A DNA stretch of 64,000 nt, from contig NZ_VULY01000018.1 of assembly GCF_009696485.1 (NCBI RefSeq), forward strand, positions 1,976,001-2,040,000, written 5' to 3'. Origin of the DNA: Suipraeoptans intestinalis (GTDB lineage: Bacteria > Bacillota > Clostridia > Lachnospirales > Lachnospiraceae). A program made the translations under genes and the position numbers. Of the stretch, positions 50,863 through 58,354 are shown piece after piece; the stretch's first letter is position 1; every line of letters starts with the position of its first letter. The notes below the pieces were generated by a model that saw only the letters and a program-made list of their open reading frames with translations, made no database searches and was not told where the DNA came from.

Positions 50863-52168
50863 GGAAATCAAGGCGGGGCTGGAAACCACCGAGAAAGGCG
50901 GTGTCCGTCAGAGCATACGGAACTGCCTGACCGTATTCCAACGTGACCCTCTGCTTTCAGGGGCTATCGCATACAACATCCTGACTGACCGCAAGGACAT
51001 CATAAAGCCCATCGGTTTTCACAGAGAAAGCACCGCCCTGAACGATACGGACATGAAGTATCTGCTTCTTTATCTGGAAGAAACCTACGGGCTTACCAAT
51101 GAGAAAAAGATTGATAACGCCATCGGGATTGTGGCGAATGAAAACAAGTACCATCCCATCCGGGACTATCTCAATACCCTTGTGTGGGACGGGACAGAGC
51201 GAATCCGCTTCTGCCTGCGGCACTTTCTGGGGGCTGACGCAGACGATTACACCTATGAAGCGTTGAAGCTGTTCCTGCTGGGTGCAATCTCACGAGCCTT
51301 TCAGCCGGGGTGCAAGTTTGAAATCATGCTCTGTCTGGTAGGCGGTCAGGGGGCTGGAAAGTCCACCTTCTTCCGGCTGCTGGCAGTCCGGGACGAGTGG
51401 TTCTCCGATGATTTGCGGAAGCTGGACGATGACAATGTGTACCGCAAGCTGCAAGGTCACTGGATTATTGAAATGTCGGAAATGATGGCAACCGCCAACG
51501 CCAAGAGCATTGAGGAAATCAAGTCATTTTTAAGCCGGCAGAAAGAGGTCTACAAGATACCTTATGAAACCCACCCGGCAGACCGCCCCCGTCAGTGCGT
51601 GTTTGGCGGCACTTCCAATGCCCTTGACTTCCTGCCCCTTGACCGTTCCGGCAACCGCCGCTTTATCCCGGTCATGGTGTACCCGGAGCAGGCGGAAGTT
51701 CACATTTTGGAGGATGAAGCCGCTTCCAGAGCCTATATCGGGCAGATGTGGGCGGAAGCGATGGAGATTTATAAAAGCGGCAGGTTCAAGCTGGCTTTCA
51801 GCCCCGCCATGCAGCGGTATCTCAAAGAACACCAGCGGGATTTTATGCCGGAGGACACCAAAGCCGGGATGATACAGGCGTATCTTGATAAATACACCGG
51901 GAGCATGGTCTGCTCCAAGCAGCTCTATAAGGAAGCCTTGAACCATGCTTTTGACGAGCCGAAGCAATGGGAAATCCGGGAAATCAACGAGATTATGAAC
52001 CAGTGCATTTCCAGCTGGCGGTACTTCCCAAACCCAAGAATGTTTTCCGAATATGGCAGACAAAAGGGCTGGGAGCGTGAAAACCCGGCAACGGACTCCG
52101 GCAACCCGTCTGAAAAAACGATGGACGGTTTTGTGGAGGTCACAGAACAGATGGAGCTTCCATTCTGA
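50774..52168 (+). CDS. VapE/VirE-like P-loop primase-helicase
   Basis: Up to 464 residues. The TTG start at 50774 overlaps the primase gene by 89 bases; ATG 50831 is an alternative. Walker A is LVGGQGAGKSTFFRLLA, Walker B WIIEMSEMMA, and CVFGGTSNALDFLPLDRSGN follows, all typical of the virulence-associated E family. These act as superfamily 3-like helicases in phage and element replication. It ends the IME-5 replication module. Confidence 0.86.
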   Translation: MNSEWQNLQPQTQQELKNTMNAMQPPQSVEEIKAGLETTEKGGVRQSIRNCLTVFQRDPLLSGAIAYNILTDRKDIIKPIGFHRESTALNDTDMKYLLLYLEETYGLTNEKKIDNAIGIVANENKYHPIRDYLNTLVWDGTERIRFCLRHFLGADADDYTYEALKLFLLGAISRAFQPGCKFEIMLCLVGGQGAGKSTFFRLLAVRDEWFSDDLRKLDDDNVYRKLQGHWIIEMSEMMATANAKSIEEIKSFLSRQKEVYKIPYETHPADRPRQCVFGGTSNALDFLPLDRSGNRRFIPVMVYPEQAEVHILEDEAASRAYIGQMWAEAMEIYKSGRFKLAFSPAMQRYLKEHQRDFMPEDTKAGMIQAYLDKYTGSMVCSKQLYKEALNHAFDEPKQWEIREINEIMNQCISSWRYFPNPRMFSEYGRQKGWERENPATDSGNPSEKTMDGFVEVTEQMELPF

Positions 52169-52409
52169 AAAGGACAGCCCGTTGCACCCCCTGTTGTTAT
52201 CCCGTTGCCGAGCCGGTTGCCGGGAAAAACCCCTTATTTCCGGGCTTTTCTCCCTTATAACAACCAAAACAACAAAAAAATAAAAGAAAAGTATAAATAG
52301 TAACCATCGCCAGATTGAGATTGTTTGCAAGGTCTTTTGAAGTCCGTTGCCGGACTTCGTTGCCGACACCCTCTGTCTGGCTATTTTCATGTATGGAGGA
52401 TAACTGCCT
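52169..52409. other. Non-coding gap with a perfect hairpin
   Basis: GAAGTCCG and CGGACTTC (52339-52358) enclose a four-base loop. Repeated GTTGCCG words occur nearby. The right end of IME-5 may lie here, but no junction could be fixed. Confidence 0.45.
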
Positions 52410-52607
52410 ATGGCAAAAAACAAAACAGAGATTCATGTGACCACTGTATTTGACGGGGAGCTTGACGCCACTGATGTGTTCGTCAGCCTGATTTCCCAGA
52501 AATACGGAAAGACAAATGCAAAAGAATATCTTGCTAAAAAGAAAGATATAGGCTATAATGAAGATGAGGTTCAAAAGAGCCAGATACCGTCTGGATTGTG
52601 TGGGTAA
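52410..52607 (+). CDS. Small protein preceding the right-end recombinase
   Basis: A 65-residue protein starting after ATGGAGGATAAC: IHVTTVFDGELDATDVFVSL then NEDEVQKSQIPSGLCG. It is directly coupled to the recombinase (stop overlapping the next start), so it is probably a recombination accessory. No family name is given. Confidence 0.7.
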   Translation: MAKNKTEIHVTTVFDGELDATDVFVSLISQKYGKTNAKEYLAKKKDIGYNEDEVQKSQIPSGLCG

Positions 52608-54278
52608 ATGGCTATGATGAACGAAATGGAATACAGAACAATCGGTTCGGCACTTGCCGGGGGTTATCGTGCGGCGGTCTATTGCAGGCTGTCAAAGGAC
52701 GATGACCTGCAAGGCGAAAGTGCCAGTATCGCAAACCAGCGTGATATGCTGGAAAAATACTGCGAAAAGCAGGGATGGGAGGTTGTGGCAGTCTATCAGG
52801 ACGATGGCTTCACAGGTCTTAACATGGAGCGTCCTGACCTACAGAGAATGTTGAGAGCCATTGAGCGCAGGCAGATCAACCTTGTCATCACGAAAGACCT
52901 CAGCCGACTGGGGCGTAATTATCTGCAAACCGGGCATTTGATTGAGGACTTTTTCCCAAGAAACGGTGTCCGCTATATCGCCATGAATGACGGCATCGAC
53001 ACCCTGCGGGATAACAACGACATTGCCCCGTTCAAGAATATCCTGAACGAGATGTACAGCAAGGATATTTCCAAGAAAGTCCATTCCTCTTATCTTCTGA
53101 AAGCGCAGAAAGGACAGTTTACCGGGTGTCTTGCCCCGTTTGGGTATCGGAAAGACCCGGAGGACAAAAACCATCTGCTCATTGACGAGGAAACCGCCCC
53201 GATTGTGCGGCTGATTTTCGGATATGCCCTGAACGGTCATGGTCCGAACTATATCCGCAGACGGCTGGAGAAAGAAAAAATCCCCTGCCCTACATGGTGG
53301 AACCGGGAACGGGGGCTTCGCAATACCCGCACCAAATGGGAAAAGAAAGACCCAGAAAACGGGCGGTATATGTGGGACTTCTCCGTTATCAAAGACCTTT
53401 TGATGAATCCCGTCTACACCGGGGCGATTGCTTCCCAGAAAAAGGACTACCGCTTCAAAATCGGCACGATTGGGGAAAAGAAGCCGGAGGACTGGATTGT
53501 GGTGGAGGGACAGCATGAACCGCTGATTGACAGCATGAGCTTTGACATTGTGCAGAACAAGCTGAAATCCCGCCAGCGTCCGGGGCAGACCAATGAAATC
53601 AGCCTGTTTGCCGGACTGTTAAAATGCGGCGAGTGTGGGAAGTCGCTGACGGTACGCTACACAAACGCTAAACATCCCCAGCGGATTTACTCCTGCAAGA
53701 CCTACAATGCCTTTGGAAAGAACCACTGCACCCAGCACCGGATTGATTATGACACCCTTTACAGCCATGTGCTGCGGAAAATCCGGGAATGTGCCAGAGC
53801 TGCCCTGATGGACGGGGAAGCGGTTGCCGACCGCCTGACCAATACCTGTGAAGCCGAGCAGCGGGAACAGCGGGAAGCAATGGAACGCTCCCTTACAAGG
53901 GACGAGGAACGGATTGAGGTTCTGGACAAAATGGTCATGCGGCTTTATGAGGATATGATTGCAGGGCGTATCAGTGAGCAGAATTTCAACACCATGCTGG
54001 AAAAGACACAGACCGAGCAGACGGAGCTTAAAACAAAAGTGTCCGAGGGCAGAAAGCGGCTGTCCGATGAAGTCCAGCTTGCCAATGATGCAAAACAATG
54101 GGTGGAAGCCATTCAGGAATACGCCAACATCACAGAGCTGGACGCAGCCACCCTCAACCGCTTAATCAAAGAAATCGTTGTGCATGAGCGCATTGACGAA
54201 GATAAAACAAGACACATTTCTATCGAAATTCATTTTAATCTCAAACCCATCCCGGAGGTGGAACAGGTCACTGCCTGA
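52608..54278 (+). CDS. Large serine recombinase at the right end of IME-4
   Basis: A 556-residue protein. The catalytic serine is S29 in AVYCRLSKDDD. The resolvase domain spans about 20-165 and the recombinase domain about 180-320. Zinc-ribbon cysteines are in LKCGECGK and YSCKTY. A coiled coil covers about 430-500, and the end is IEIHFNLKPIPE. It lies 94 bases from the maff2 junction, so it is the best candidate for having inserted the whole composite. Confidence 0.92.
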   Translation: MAMMNEMEYRTIGSALAGGYRAAVYCRLSKDDDLQGESASIANQRDMLEKYCEKQGWEVVAVYQDDGFTGLNMERPDLQRMLRAIERRQINLVITKDLSRLGRNYLQTGHLIEDFFPRNGVRYIAMNDGIDTLRDNNDIAPFKNILNEMYSKDISKKVHSSYLLKAQKGQFTGCLAPFGYRKDPEDKNHLLIDEETAPIVRLIFGYALNGHGPNYIRRRLEKEKIPCPTWWNRERGLRNTRTKWEKKDPENGRYMWDFSVIKDLLMNPVYTGAIASQKKDYRFKIGTIGEKKPEDWIVVEGQHEPLIDSMSFDIVQNKLKSRQRPGQTNEISLFAGLLKCGECGKSLTVRYTNAKHPQRIYSCKTYNAFGKNHCTQHRIDYDTLYSHVLRKIRECARAALMDGEAVADRLTNTCEAEQREQREAMERSLTRDEERIEVLDKMVMRLYEDMIAGRISEQNFNTMLEKTQTEQTELKTKVSEGRKRLSDEVQLANDAKQWVEAIQEYANITELDAATLNRLIKEIVVHERIDEDKTRHISIEIHFNLKPIPEVEQVTA

Positions 54279-54372
54279 CCTGTCCCGCCGGGACGGTTCT
54301 CTTAACAACACCATATAGATTTTTTGTACGCCGCCGCCCGCCATCGAGCAGAGTTTTTACACCTAATTGGGG

Positions 54373-54453
54373 ATGAAACAGTTGATGGCGGGAGGAGGTA
54401 TTGTTCTTATCGGACTTAAGCTGATTCCGCTTCTTGCAAATGTACTCAAGTAA
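54373..54453 (+). pseudogene. maff2: maff2, 3' fragment
   Basis: The frame from after GG at 54372 reads MKQLMAGGGIVLIGLKLIPL, LANVLK and stops. KQLMAGGG is the conserved second half of Maff2. It is followed 20 bases later by the TrbL-like gene, as in intact Tn1549-type modules. An ATG at 54373 exists, but there is no ribosome site. Confidence 0.85.
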
Positions 54454-54472
54454 GAAGAAAAGGAGAGCTTAG

Positions 54473-55336
54473 ATGTTTGGAATATTCGACAAGATAGAAG
54501 AATTCTTTAAGGAACTTCTACTGGGCGGTATCCAAGCAAACTTAGAGTCCATGTTTCTTGACATCAACGACAAGGTTGGTGCAGTTGCAACAGATGTAGG
54601 GAAAACGCCTATGGGGTGGAACGGAGATGTATTTGCCTTTATCAAGAGCATTAACGATTCCGTCATTATTCCCATAGCGGGACTAATTATCACAGCAGTC
54701 CTTTGTATCGAGCTTATCAACATGGTAATGCAAAAGAACAATATGCACGATACGGATACCTTTGAATTTTTCAAGTATATCATCAAGATGTGGATTGCTG
54801 TATGGTTAGTATCCCATGCCTTTGAGTTTAGTATGGCAGTCTTTGATGTGGCACAGCATATGGTAAATAAGGCGGCAGGGGTGATAAACACCTCTGCCAC
54901 CGTTTCCGGAGATCAGATAGTGGCGATGATGGATACCCTAAAAGAAAAGGGACTTGGAGAGCTTGTCATGATTCTCTTTGAAACCTCCATCATCAAGGTT
55001 GCCATACAGGCAATTTCCATAATAATTATGCTTGTGGTTTACGGAAGAATGTTTGAGATTTATGTTTATTCATCGGTTTCAGCCATTCCTTTTGCCACAA
55101 TGGGAAACAAAGAATGGGGACAAATTGGCACAAATTACATCAAGGGACTATTTGCACTTGGACTACAAGGACTCTTTTTAATGGTTTGTCTTGGAATTTA
55201 CGCAGTATTGGTTAAGACGATTGAAATAACAGATATACACACAAGTACCATGACGGTACTTAGCTATGCGGTTTTGCTGGGGTTAATGATGCTAAAGAGC
55301 GGAACACTGGCCAAAAGCGTATTAAATGCACACTAA
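54473..55336 (+). CDS. TrbL/VirB6-like conjugation membrane protein
   Basis: A 287-residue protein starting after AAAGGAGAG. An amphipathic N terminus is followed by about six hydrophobic segments (near 60-82, 105-125, 165-190, 195-215, 228-252, 262-280). This fits the TrbL/VirB6-like channel component encoded after Maff2 in Tn1549-type elements. It would form part of the inner conjugation channel. Confidence 0.82.
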   Translation: MFGIFDKIEEFFKELLLGGIQANLESMFLDINDKVGAVATDVGKTPMGWNGDVFAFIKSINDSVIIPIAGLIITAVLCIELINMVMQKNNMHDTDTFEFFKYIIKMWIAVWLVSHAFEFSMAVFDVAQHMVNKAAGVINTSATVSGDQIVAMMDTLKEKGLGELVMILFETSIIKVAIQAISIIIMLVVYGRMFEIYVYSSVSAIPFATMGNKEWGQIGTNYIKGLFALGLQGLFLMVCLGIYAVLVKTIEITDIHTSTMTVLSYAVLLGLMMLKSGTLAKSVLNAH

Positions 55337-55353
55337 AAGAAAGGAAAGATAGT

Positions 55354-55617
55354 ATGAACAAAAGAAAAACAGTATTTACAGCAGTAGTGATCGGAGCAGG
55401 AGTTATGGCGGTAATTGATAGAATCAGACTTCATAACAAGGTAGAAGAATTGGAAGAAAGAACAGAGGAAATCGGTCGCTGCCACAATGATTTTTGTTTA
55501 ATGCAGCAAAGATATAACAAGAATACAGATGAACAGCTTGCAATTATTCAGGATGAAATCGGCTCTGTATATGAACACTTTGAGGAGCTGTCAAAGGACA
55601 AAGAAGATGGGAGGTAA
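55354..55617 (+). CDS. Small membrane-anchored coiled-coil protein of the transfer module
   Basis: An 87-residue protein with one N-terminal hydrophobic segment (VFTAVVIGAGVMAVI) and a helical, charged remainder (KVEELEERTEEIGRCHNDFC). It lies between the TrbL-like and PrgI genes with short spacing, so it is probably a structural accessory of the channel. No family name is assigned. Confidence 0.68.
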   Translation: MNKRKTVFTAVVIGAGVMAVIDRIRLHNKVEELEERTEEIGRCHNDFCLMQQRYNKNTDEQLAIIQDEIGSVYEHFEELSKDKEDGR

Positions 55618-55620
55618 GCT

Positions 55621-56010
55621 ATGGCGTATGTACCAATTCCCAAAGATCTCAAGAAGGTCAAGACAAAGGTAGCATTTAACTTAACGAAAAGGCAGCTTAT
55701 CGGATTTACCATTGCAGGACTTGTTGGAATACCTATCTATTTATTTATGAGAAAGGTAGTACCAAACGATATAGCTGTCATATTTCTGATTGTGTCCACA
55801 CTTCCAATCTTTTTCATCACACTTTTTGAAAAGGATGGACTTACCTTTGAGAAATATTTTAAGCATATCTACCTTCATAAGTTTTATCAGCCAAAAAAGA
55901 GAGTGAGAAAGGAGGTTTACCTTGAACAAGAAAAGAAAAATTCAGCAAATAAAGTTAGAAGAAAACAAAAAAGCATTAAAAAGGGAGAGAAAGGACTTAA
56001 AGCAAAGTAA
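55621..56010 (+). CDS. PrgI family conjugation protein
   Basis: A 129-residue protein: YVPIPKDLKKVKTKVAFNLT and KRQLIGFTIAGLVGIPIYLF, then a second membrane segment (VIFLIVSTLPIFFITLF) and a basic tail. This is the PrgI pattern of Gram-positive conjugation modules (VirB3-like). It overlaps the VirB4 gene by 89 bases. Confidence 0.85.
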   Translation: MAYVPIPKDLKKVKTKVAFNLTKRQLIGFTIAGLVGIPIYLFMRKVVPNDIAVIFLIVSTLPIFFITLFEKDGLTFEKYFKHIYLHKFYQPKKRVRKEVYLEQEKKNSANKVRRKQKSIKKGEKGLKAK

Positions 56011-58351
56011 GGGAAAGGCAAAAAAAGAAAAGAGCGGACTATTTGACCTTATATTTAGGAAAGAGCAAAAACGCTATACGGTAGAAGATACCATTCCCTA
56101 TCTTAGACTCTTAAAAAGCGGGATATGCCAGCTTGACGAAAAACATTTCAGCAAGAGCATAGCCTTTCAGGACATTAACTATCAGCTTGCCTTAGATGAA
56201 GATAGGGACTTGATTTTTAATCAGTTTGCAAACTTTCTAAATTCCTTTGATCCAAGTGTCAGTATTGAGTTTTCCTACATCAATCAGCTTGGACGAAACG
56301 AAGAAATGAAATCGGCAATTCAGATACCGGATAAAGGGGATGGTTTTGATGATATACGCCTTGAATTTAGAGAGATGCTAAAAAGCCAGATTGTAAAGGG
56401 AAATAACGGACTGAAAAAATCAAAGTATGTAACCTTTACAGTAGAAGCTGATAATTTAGAACAGGCTACATCAAAACTTGAAAGACTGGAGATAGATATA
56501 TTATCAAACCTTAAAAGTATGGGGGTTCGTGCTGAAAGTCTTACAGGAGAAGAAAGGCTAAAGATACTTCACGATATATTAAACCCGAATAAGACCTTTG
56601 ATTTTTCCTACAAAGACCTGAAGAAAAAGGAAAGTACCAAAACATATATTGTGCCGGATGAATTTAACTTTATACCAAGCAGGTATTTTAAGTTTGGGAA
56701 GTTTATCGGAGCAACGAGTCATTTTCAAATCCTTGCAAGTGAGCTGTCAGACCGTATGCTATCGGAGTTTTTGGATATTGATGATAACATCAATCTCTCT
56801 TTTCATATTAAGGCAATCGACCAGTCGGAAGCCATTAAGATGGTAAAACGAAAAAATACCGATATTGACAAGATGAGGATTGAAGAAAATAAAAAAGCTG
56901 TAAGGTCAGGCTATGACATGGATATTCTTCCAAGTGATTTAATCACCTATGGAGAAGATGTAAAAAGCCTATTAAAAGATTTACAGACAAGAGATGAGCG
57001 TATGTTTGTTGTAAGTATTGTCTTTATGAACTTTGCAAGGACGGTGCAAAAGCTCGATAACACCATTTCTCAGATAAGCTCCATTGCCAATAAGCATAAC
57101 TGTAAGTTGAAAAGACTTGACCATACGCAGGAACAAGGCTTAGTGAGTGTGTTGCCTCTTGGGATAAATAAGATTGAAATAGATAGAGGACTGACAAGTT
57201 CATCAACAGCAGTCTTTATGCCATTTACCACAGAGGAGCTTTTTATCAATTCAAGTAACAGCCTGTACTATGGACTAAACGCTTTGAGTCATAACCTGAT
57301 TATGGCGGACAGGAAGAAACTCAAAAATCCAAACGGTTTAATTTTAGGAACTCCCGGAAGTGGTAAGTCATTTTCTGCAAAGCGTGAAATGGCAAATGCT
57401 ATCTTGGTAACTGACGATGATGTTATTATCTGCGATCCGGAGGGAGAGTATGGAAACCTTGTAAGACAGTTTAAGGGAGAAGTGATAAAGGTCAGCAGTA
57501 AGTCAAAAGACTACTTAAATCCCCTTGATATAAACATGAACTATGGCGATGGAGATGCACCTCTTAAAGACAAGGCAAATTTCATTATGTCCATGCTTGA
57601 ACTTGTAGTTGGAGGAAGCGGACTTACAGCAGAAGAAAAGTCGGTTATAGATAGATGCCTTCCTAAAATTTATGAAAAGTATTTTGAAAATCCGACTCCT
57701 GACAATATGCCGATTCTTCAAGACCTATACGATATGTTAAAAGGGCAGGAAGAAAAGGTTGGTAAGAAGCTGGCAACGGAGATGGAAATATATGTATCAG
57801 GTTCTCTTAATGTCTTTAATCACAGGTCAAATGTGGACTTAAATAAGAAGCTGCTGTGCTTTGATATTAAAGAGCTTGGAAGCCAGCTTAAAAAAATCGG
57901 TATGCTTGTCATTCAGGATCAGGTGTGGAATAAGGTATCGCAAAACAGAGGAAACAAGGCTACAAGGTACTATATAGATGAGTTTCACTTGCTGTTAAAA
58001 GATGAGCAGACAGCTTCATACTCGGTTGAGATATGGAAGCGTTTCAGAAAATGGGGAGGTATCCCAACAGGTATTACGCAAAATGTCAAAGACCTGCTTA
58101 TGAGTAAGGAAATTGAAAATATCTTTGATAATACGGACTTTGTCTTAATGCTAAATCAGGCATCGGGAGATAGGGAAATACTTGCAAGGAAACTTAAAAT
58201 CTCACTTCCGCAGCTTAGATATGTAACCAACTCTAATGAGGGTGAGGGACTACTTTTCTTTGGAAATACCATTGTGCCTTTCCTTGATAAGTTTCCGAAA
58301 GATACTATTCTTTATCAGAAGATGACTACCAAGCCTGAAGAAGTGAGGTAG
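55922..58351 (+). CDS. virB4: VirB4-like conjugation ATPase
   Basis: An 809-residue protein with a TTG start after GAAAGGAGG. A basic N-terminal tail is followed by the VirB4 N-domain and a C-terminal motor domain with Walker A LGTPGSGKSFSAKREM and a Walker B-like RYYIDEFHLLL. The arginine-finger-like QASGDREILARKL lies near the end. It powers assembly of the conjugation channel. It is tightly linked to the genes on both sides. Confidence 0.92.
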   Translation: MNKKRKIQQIKLEENKKALKRERKDLKQSKGKAKKEKSGLFDLIFRKEQKRYTVEDTIPYLRLLKSGICQLDEKHFSKSIAFQDINYQLALDEDRDLIFNQFANFLNSFDPSVSIEFSYINQLGRNEEMKSAIQIPDKGDGFDDIRLEFREMLKSQIVKGNNGLKKSKYVTFTVEADNLEQATSKLERLEIDILSNLKSMGVRAESLTGEERLKILHDILNPNKTFDFSYKDLKKKESTKTYIVPDEFNFIPSRYFKFGKFIGATSHFQILASELSDRMLSEFLDIDDNINLSFHIKAIDQSEAIKMVKRKNTDIDKMRIEENKKAVRSGYDMDILPSDLITYGEDVKSLLKDLQTRDERMFVVSIVFMNFARTVQKLDNTISQISSIANKHNCKLKRLDHTQEQGLVSVLPLGINKIEIDRGLTSSSTAVFMPFTTEELFINSSNSLYYGLNALSHNLIMADRKKLKNPNGLILGTPGSGKSFSAKREMANAILVTDDDVIICDPEGEYGNLVRQFKGEVIKVSSKSKDYLNPLDINMNYGDGDAPLKDKANFIMSMLELVVGGSGLTAEEKSVIDRCLPKIYEKYFENPTPDNMPILQDLYDMLKGQEEKVGKKLATEMEIYVSGSLNVFNHRSNVDLNKKLLCFDIKELGSQLKKIGMLVIQDQVWNKVSQNRGNKATRYYIDEFHLLLKDEQTASYSVEIWKRFRKWGGIPTGITQNVKDLLMSKEIENIFDNTDFVLMLNQASGDREILARKLKISLPQLRYVTNSNEGEGLLFFGNTIVPFLDKFPKDTILYQKMTTKPEEVR

Positions 58352-58354
58352 CTT

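Larger units (their letters stand above)
40050..52405 (+). mobile_element. IME-5, probable Tn4451-like unit nested in IME-4 (ends approximate)
   Basis: The order recombinase, HTH, TnpV, lnu cargo, regulator, DUF3847, oriT, cargo, MobA, primase, VapE parallels IME-3. It sits between TnpW (39450) and the small gene plus recombinase (52410, 52608) that would belong to the outer element. Exact ends were not found: no shared GG join could be checked against an interrupted gene. The interval is an inference from gene content. Confidence 0.5.
30681..54372 (+). mobile_element. IME-4, composite tet(W)-bearing element inserted in maff2
   Basis: A 23692-base insertion between GG at 30679-30680 and GG at 54371-54372. 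It holds tet(W), a methyltransferase, regulators, MobC plus a MOBP relaxase, a RepA/DnaC pair, TnpW, and at the right edge the recombinase at 52608. A second full set (recombinase 40135, TnpV, lnu, DUF3847, oriT, MobA, primase, VapE) lies inside. The join that restores the maff2 frame was chosen by frame and by the GG rule from IME-1 to IME-3. Confidence 0.78.

Noticed and set aside
52200-52245. Rho-independent terminator after the VapE-like gene
   Set aside because: Only four to five paired bases could be found around the TTTCCGGGCTTTT; too weak to call.
30679-54372. Alternative maff2 crossover points (shared TG, AAT or TGTACG words)
   Set aside because: Joining at these words breaks the reading frame or creates a stop; the GG join keeps frame and matches the other junctions.
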